From the NCBI GenBank assembly GCA_016708305.1, contig JADJGB010000010.1, positions 372,001 to 436,000 of the forward strand: DNA of 64,000 nucleotides. The letters are read 5' to 3'. This DNA comes from Sphingobacteriales bacterium (lineage in GTDB: Bacteria; Bacteroidota; Bacteroidia; Chitinophagales; Chitinophagaceae). The first letter of the stretch is position 1; each line of letters begins with the position of its first letter. Shown here piece after piece: positions 59,686 through 64,000 of this stretch. The position numbers and the translations under genes are program-made. The notes below the pieces were generated by a model, which saw only the letters and a list, made by a program, of their open reading frames with translations, did not search any database and was not told where the DNA came from.

Positions 59686-60225
59686 TTAATTATAAATAAA
59701 AATCGAAAAAATAGTTGTGCCATAATTTTTTTCAAAACTATATTTGTCAAATTCTTTATAATCATTACGTGGTGTATGCTCCAAAACAAACCAGCCTCCC
59801 CGTTTAAGCAATCCCTTTTCAATAATAATTTTCGGGAGTTCGTCAATAGTACTGAGGGCATAAGGCGGTCCTGCAAAAATAAAATCATACAGTTGATTAC
59901 ATCCCTCCAAAAATTTGAAAACATCCATTTTTATAAATTGAATGTTTTCGATTTTCAAGGCAATTGCAGCCTTTTTTATAAATTCAAACATTTGCGGGTC
60001 TTTTTCCACAATTGTCAGGTCTTGAGCGCCACGACTAGCCAGTTCATAAGTAATACTGCCAGTACCTCCAAACAAATCAAGCGTTTTCATTCCTTCAAAA
60101 TCAAGCCGGTGTTGCATTACATTAAAAAGCCCTTCTTTTGCCACATCGGTTGTAGGACGGGTATAAGGCATTTTTGCCGGCGGATTTATTTTTCTTCCGC
60201 CATATTTTCCCGTTATGATTCGCAT
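59686..60225 (-). CDS. rsmD: 16S rRNA (guanine(966)-N2)-methyltransferase
   Basis: Methylates G966 of 16S rRNA. MRIITGKYGGRKI and TRPTTDVAKEGLFNVM form the N-terminal signature. SAM motif I is TLDLFGGTGSITYELASRGA, followed by LTIVEKDPQM. The catalytic motif reads FIFAGPPYAL, in place of the usual DPPY with Gly at the second position, which is seen in this branch. Frame intact at 179 residues. Its start overlaps the DUF3822 stop by 13 bp. Confidence 0.92.
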   Translation of the reverse strand: MRIITGKYGGRKINPPAKMPYTRPTTDVAKEGLFNVMQHRLDFEGMKTLDLFGGTGSITYELASRGAQDLTIVEKDPQMFEFIKKAAIALKIENIQFIKMDVFKFLEGCNQLYDFIFAGPPYALSTIDELPKIIIEKGLLKRGGWFVLEHTPRNDYKEFDKYSFEKNYGTTIFSIFIYN

Positions 60226-61049
60226 AATGACACCAGGTTTAATGTTCTAAACAAATGAGTGGTGAAATCTTTATTATTTTCATTTTTTTCCCATGATGTG
60301 CTTTCAAATTCAATTTTTAAAAAATACTGATAAAGCGCTTTGTATAATGAGGAATCCCTATCTATCAATCCAGAAATTTTGAGTACCACTTCCCTCTGCT
60401 TTAAATCATGGATTTCGCAAATCTTTAATAAATAAAACAACACATCGTCAGGGCTGGAGAAGTGATACGACTGAGCTATCAATAATTTATTGTCTCTGGA
60501 AACAATTACATTAATATGATTATTCATAATATTTAATGCAATATTCCCTCCACCCTTATCAGCAGCCAGATTATTTAAAAACAAAGTTTTTAAATGAAGC
60601 GGACTAAAGATCCATTCTTCAGGGAAAGCTTCATGTAGCTGATAAGGAACAGAATAAATATTCGATAATGACAAACTGCTTATCTGATTTTGCAAAACAA
60701 TATCTGCCACATTATGATTATTTAAGTAAAGCGCTGCATCAAAATCTTCAGTTACCTTTTCTGTTGGCATCAAAACATTACTATTACTGTCAATACAAAA
60801 ATTTAATTTAGAAAAGTTTTGGGTTAAATGAGTTTGCACATTAAGCAACTCCTGCAATGAAGTGGCAACAGTAGCTTTTGAGGCATACCAGCCCAATTCC
60901 AACAAATGGTTTTCATCAGTCGTTATTGCATAACCAATATAGCCACTTCCTATCTGAACAGACAGAACGGAACGGTGAGTTTCAATAATATCTGAAGAAG
61001 GTATATAAAATAGTTTTTGCAATTGATTCGAATTTAAAATAATCAGCAA
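60213..61049 (-). CDS. DUF3822 family protein
   Basis: A 278-residue protein restricted to Bacteroidota. Recognisable traits are an N-terminal strand region (HRSVLSVQIGSGYIGYAITTDENHLLELGWYA), a central DVIL-type part (IYSVPYQLHEAFPEEWIFSPLHLKTLFLN) and C-terminal SYHFSSPDDVLFYLLKICEIHDLKQREVVLKISGLIDRDSSLY. The fold resembles actin/ASKHA-like halves, an inference from the pattern. It usually precedes rsmD, as here. Function unknown. Its first codons overlap no neighbour; 25 bp separate it from the HU-like gene. Confidence 0.82.
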   Translation of the reverse strand: MLIILNSNQLQKLFYIPSSDIIETHRSVLSVQIGSGYIGYAITTDENHLLELGWYASKATVATSLQELLNVQTHLTQNFSKLNFCIDSNSNVLMPTEKVTEDFDAALYLNNHNVADIVLQNQISSLSLSNIYSVPYQLHEAFPEEWIFSPLHLKTLFLNNLAADKGGGNIALNIMNNHINVIVSRDNKLLIAQSYHFSSPDDVLFYLLKICEIHDLKQREVVLKISGLIDRDSSLYKALYQYFLKIEFESTSWEKNENNKDFTTHLFRTLNLVSLCES

Positions 61050-61073
61050 AGATAGAGAAAGAACGAAAAGAAA

Positions 61074-61736
61074 CTACTTCGATTGGTAGGTTTCTGTTGG
61101 TTGTTTAATTTCAGCTTTCCCTTTATTCCCAATAGCAGAAAGTTCAAAACCACCCATAATAAAATACAACAATAACAAACCCAGTCCAATAATCAGCAGA
61201 AACCACATAGCAGGGCTTTTTGTTCTTTTAGAAGATTCTCCCAATTCTTTTTTTTCTATTTTTACCTCCAGTATTTCTTCCTTTACGGTTGCATTATGCG
61301 CAACATTGTCTCTAATTATTTTCTCAGCTTTTACACCTGTTAATGGAGAAGCAAGAGTGCCTGTTGGCGTGAATTTAATTTGTTCATTTTCTTTATATAG
61401 TGTCCCAATTGATTCCCAATCAACCCTTTCGCCTTCATGAAGTTTTTGCTTCAATGATTCGATAAAATCATCAAACTGCAATACCACTTCATTTTTAGGC
61501 GCTTGCATCTGCGAAGATAACCAACTATACAAATTATTCTGCTGATGAATGTTTTCATTACCCACAATACCAACTGAAATGTCAGACGGCATAAAAAGTA
61601 AATTCCAACTGGGCGCCTTGATTGATCGTTCCGCAAAATCAGACACTGCTTGTTTGGGCATGAGCACCAACGAACCGATACCGGGCAGGTTCAGGTATTT
61701 AAACTGAAATAGATACTGACTGAGTTGCTGATACAT
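61074..61736 (-). CDS. CCDC81-type HU-domain protein with membrane segment
   Basis: About 220 residues. The N-terminal part, MYQQLSQYLFQFKYLNLPGIGSLVLMPKQAVSDFAERSIKAPS, fits the bacterial CCDC81-like HU domain; a second similar part follows (LQFDDFIESLKQKLHEGERVDWESIGTLYKENEQIKFTP). A charged linker leads to one membrane helix (SPAMWFLLIIGLGLLLLYFIMGGF) and a short tail. The domain is thought to bind DNA or join it to the envelope; this is not shown. It begins 3 bp after the barrel gene's stop, so they are cotranscribed. Confidence 0.78.
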   Translation of the reverse strand: MYQQLSQYLFQFKYLNLPGIGSLVLMPKQAVSDFAERSIKAPSWNLLFMPSDISVGIVGNENIHQQNNLYSWLSSQMQAPKNEVVLQFDDFIESLKQKLHEGERVDWESIGTLYKENEQIKFTPTGTLASPLTGVKAEKIIRDNVAHNATVKEEILEVKIEKKELGESSKRTKSPAMWFLLIIGLGLLLLYFIMGGFELSAIGNKGKAEIKQPTETYQSK

Positions 61737-61738
61737 AA

Positions 61739-63370
61739 TTATTTCTTTTGAGAGAACGAATATACAACTCCTCCCAGAAAGTTAAATCCGTAAACCGGAT
61801 ATTGATTCCAGCGCTGATATTGCTGATTGAAGATATTGTTAAACTGCAACCATACTCCCAGCCCTTTATACACCTTCATTTCAGCGCCGAGGCTTAAATC
61901 AAGAGCATCTTTCATTTTTAAAACCTGGCCAGTTTTTGAAAGAAAATGAGCGCCGCCCAATCCCAAGGCATCTGCCTTAATCCAAAGGTTTTTCATAGCA
62001 TTATACCTTACCGAACCTTTTAATTCCATTGGCGATAATCCCCATGCCTTTGAATTATCCTTCAAGCCAGAAAATGTATTGGCAGTAACACCGGCCAGCA
62101 AAGAAAACTGCTCGGCAACATTGTACCCTACCTCTCCTCCCAATGTCATAATATTCATTTTATGCGCTCTTACTATTTGAAAAGATTTTCCATCTCCCGA
62201 AGGTGAAATATCATTGAGATATAAAGGCTGGTTCTTTACATTATTAACCCCAATTTTTGCGCTATAGGAAAAATGGTTTGACAATGATCCCTTTACTCCT
62301 CCATACAATTCTGTGATTGTAGTATTGAACAAGGTATCCGGGCTCCATAGCCAGGGATTCGTTTCTGCAAAATATTGAAAGGTATTCTTTTTGACCCTTC
62401 CTTCAAATCCGCCTAATATGGTAAACCGCTGATCGGCTGTACCCACCTGAGCCTTCATTGCCGGTAACATTACGAATCTTGAATTATCCCATGAGGGACG
62501 GATTCCGACATCCAAACTAAAGGTTGGACTCTTATATTGCACCAATGGCTGAATATATAAAACAGCCGTTTTCATATTATTCTTATTTGTTGCTTTTAAA
62601 ACAGTATAATCATAACCGAAAGCTAATTTTGCTGCAAAGGCATCATTTATTATTTTTGAAAATGGAAGATCAATTGCAAAACTTCTTTCAATTGCTTTGT
62701 GGTTATCTGCAAATAAATCTATTTTCAGTTCGGGTGAATAATCAATACCTAAGGCATTTGCCGACACATTTCTTATACCGGTTCTTATTTTAAAAATTTG
62801 AAATTCCTGATTTAATGAATCTAGAGGGATTGTCAATGTTTCAGGCTCGAAGCCATATTTTTTTGTTTTAAAATTATTAGCTTCCACACTCCCACTCCAC
62901 TCCAGAACCGGTGTCTTATAAAATCCGGCAGCCTTTGCATCAGACTTGCGATAATCCTGATACGGTCGTTTCCCTTCGGAAGATGTGTATTTACCATAAA
63001 TATTTAAGCCACTTGTTTTACCATCGCCAAAGGACAGACCGGCTTGTGCGAAAGGTGTATTCAGATTGCCATATCCCAATTTTATAAAGCTGCTGTTACT
63101 CCATTGATGCTCGTCAACGGTCAATGTGAGCGGCCTTAATAATCCCGGACGATAGGCAAATTCAAGATTTTGATTTGGGATATTGTATTGCAATTTAGGT
63201 CTCTCACCTTCGGGAACAGCAGGTGATGCAGTAATACTAATTTTGTTTAAACCTTTTAACTTAGGATTATACTCCGAAACAATATCCACCGTACTCTTAT
63301 CCGTTTTTTGTTGAGCAAATACATTTAATTGTAATAAAAATATCAACAATATCAGAAAAATTTTATTCAT
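61739..63370 (-). CDS. Outer-membrane beta-barrel protein (TonB-receptor-like, no plug)
   Basis: A 543-residue protein with a signal peptide (IFLILLIFLLQLNVFAQ) and a short N-terminal VDIVSEYNPKLKGLNKISITASPAVPEG. The remainder is alternating-strand barrel sequence with many aromatic residues and ends in VVYSFSQKK. I see no plug domain and no TonB box, so it resembles the barrel part of TonB-dependent receptors. Its partner is probably the TPR gene just upstream (36 bp), which points to an envelope assembly or structural role; this is inference. Frame intact. Confidence 0.75.
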   Translation of the reverse strand: MNKIFLILLIFLLQLNVFAQQKTDKSTVDIVSEYNPKLKGLNKISITASPAVPEGERPKLQYNIPNQNLEFAYRPGLLRPLTLTVDEHQWSNSSFIKLGYGNLNTPFAQAGLSFGDGKTSGLNIYGKYTSSEGKRPYQDYRKSDAKAAGFYKTPVLEWSGSVEANNFKTKKYGFEPETLTIPLDSLNQEFQIFKIRTGIRNVSANALGIDYSPELKIDLFADNHKAIERSFAIDLPFSKIINDAFAAKLAFGYDYTVLKATNKNNMKTAVLYIQPLVQYKSPTFSLDVGIRPSWDNSRFVMLPAMKAQVGTADQRFTILGGFEGRVKKNTFQYFAETNPWLWSPDTLFNTTITELYGGVKGSLSNHFSYSAKIGVNNVKNQPLYLNDISPSGDGKSFQIVRAHKMNIMTLGGEVGYNVAEQFSLLAGVTANTFSGLKDNSKAWGLSPMELKGSVRYNAMKNLWIKADALGLGGAHFLSKTGQVLKMKDALDLSLGAEMKVYKGLGVWLQFNNIFNQQYQRWNQYPVYGFNFLGGVVYSFSQKK

Positions 63371-63406
63371 CCTTTTTAAATTACTTCTTATTAATTTTTT
63401 TAAATT

Positions 63407-64000
63407 TTATTTTTTCTCTGTTGCAATCACCTGTTGCAATTTGGTTTTAGCTTCTGTCTTTAATGTTTCATCAATACCGTTTTCAACTACACTTTGATAA
63501 GTAGCTTTTGCATTGAAATAATCTTTCTGCCTGAAATAAATATCACCCAACAGCAAATATGATTTTGTAACCCAATATCCATAAGACCCCGATTTGTTTA
63601 TCGTTTCAAATGCAGCCTTTTCCGCATCAGTCAGTTTATTTTGGTCAAGCAAAATAGCTGCGATACCATATCTCGCTTCTGCTGCCAAGGCTGCTTTGTT
63701 TTGCGCAATTACAGCATTATAACTTTTAATTGCTTCTTCATAATTCTTATTCACTTGGGCTGCTTTCCCAATAACAAGATTGGCAAGCGCTTTATCATCG
63801 GTACTTACTGCTGTGCCTGCCAGCAATTCTTTTGCATTGGCAAGCGCCTCATTCCATTTTTGTAGTTGATATCTACTTCTCAACAAACTACGTGCTGCTT
63901 CCGATTTATTTTCGGCACCGGAGGCAAGAGAAGATAGTAGCTGGTAATACCGTTCTGCTTTTACATAATCTTTCTTCTCAAAATAATAAATGGACGCAAC
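63407..64000 (-). CDS. Tetratricopeptide-repeat protein (5' end outside window)
   Basis: The frame is open to the window edge, so the start lies beyond 64000. TPR-like helices recur: YYFEKKDYVKAERYYQLLSSLA, SRYQLQKWNEALANAKELL, AAQVNKNYEEAIKSYNAVIAQNKAALAAEARYGIAAILLDQNKLTDAEKAAFETI, GDIYFRQKDYFNAKATYQSVVENG, with an Ala/Lys-rich end. It resembles BamD/Tol-Pal-type periplasmic scaffold proteins. It precedes an outer-membrane barrel, which suggests a shared role. The C-terminus at 63407 is complete. Confidence 0.78.
   Translation of the reverse strand, partial: VASIYYFEKKDYVKAERYYQLLSSLASGAENKSEAARSLLRSRYQLQKWNEALANAKELLAGTAVSTDDKALANLVIGKAAQVNKNYEEAIKSYNAVIAQNKAALAAEARYGIAAILLDQNKLTDAEKAAFETINKSGSYGYWVTKSYLLLGDIYFRQKDYFNAKATYQSVVENGIDETLKTEAKTKLQQVIATEKK

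Noticed and set aside
1..64000. tRNA or ribosomal RNA genes
   Set aside because: I scanned for the conserved T-arm GGTTCRA pattern with a matching acceptor stem and for rRNA landmarks and found none. A model-based search could still find a missed tRNA.

Overview
The window looks like a chromosomal segment of an AT-rich Bacteroidota, most likely Chitinophagales/Sphingobacteriales (inference, no marker phylogeny). The evidence is a FISUMP (Fibrobacter succinogenes major paralogous) domain protein, families largely confined to this phylum (DUF3822, CCDC81-type HU domain, DUF1599, DUF2027-Smr, an Arc/SPFH pair, DUF4153), several TAnnTTTG-type -7 promoter boxes, and few Shine-Dalgarno sequences. 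Most of it is ordinary housekeeping sequence cut by a few mobile elements.

Layout. 1-1676: 3' part of a large repetitive surface protein. 1873-16850: tRNA hydroxylase trhO, a penicillin-acylase-like hydrolase, a FAD/Fe-S oxidoreductase, a sterol-desaturase-like enzyme, a DEAD-box helicase, DUF808, a sulfatase and DUF4153. 16874-18123: an IS256-variant element with matching inverted repeats. 18226-27831: lipA, an OsmC protein, a DoxX-like protein, DUF1599, folP, a small thiol/sulfur cluster (thioredoxin, DsrE, DUF2892), a group II intron remnant behind a terminator, an FKBP lipoprotein, a DHH phosphoesterase, ndk and DUF1345. 28021-32463: a single-chain type IIG-like restriction-modification gene beside an IS200-like transposase and a second, nearly deleted copy of the gene end. 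33020-37675: alpha-L-fucosidase, proC and pyrG with a hairpin leader. 37807-40786: a 12 x 10 bp tandem array, then an ISAon1-type and an ISKra4-type IS side by side. 40817-45737: a YggS protein, an endonuclease/exonuclease/phosphatase lipoprotein, and mutS2 interrupted by an IS630-type element. 45746-55862: OmpH/Skp, an S9 peptidase, Arc+SPFH, a phytase-like esterase lipoprotein, the RNase P RNA gene, DUF2027-Smr, an amino-acid permease and a polyprenyl synthase. 56074-64000: a compact minus-strand run (TPR protein, outer-membrane barrel, HU-like protein, DUF3822, rsmD, 5-formyl-THF cyclo-ligase, lpxK, rnr) with several short overlaps.

The strongest overall feature is that about half of the protein genes, including normally essential ones (folP, lpxK, polyprenyl synthase, FKBP, thioredoxin), are broken by single-base frameshifts, usually in homopolymers. 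The protein resumes in another frame with conserved sequence on both sides. I read this as sequencing or assembly error rather than gene death, and give each such gene its full span. Real disruptions are the IS630 insertion in mutS2, the truncated nuclease at 27564, the restriction-gene remnant at 28021 and the group II intron lacking its reverse transcriptase. I found no convincing new multi-gene defence or biosynthetic system. The most interesting points are the decamer array grown inside a palindromic repeat, the pyrG leader hairpin, the intron behind a terminator, the restriction locus with its duplicated end, and an IS whose 8-bp target duplication falls in the yggS promoter.
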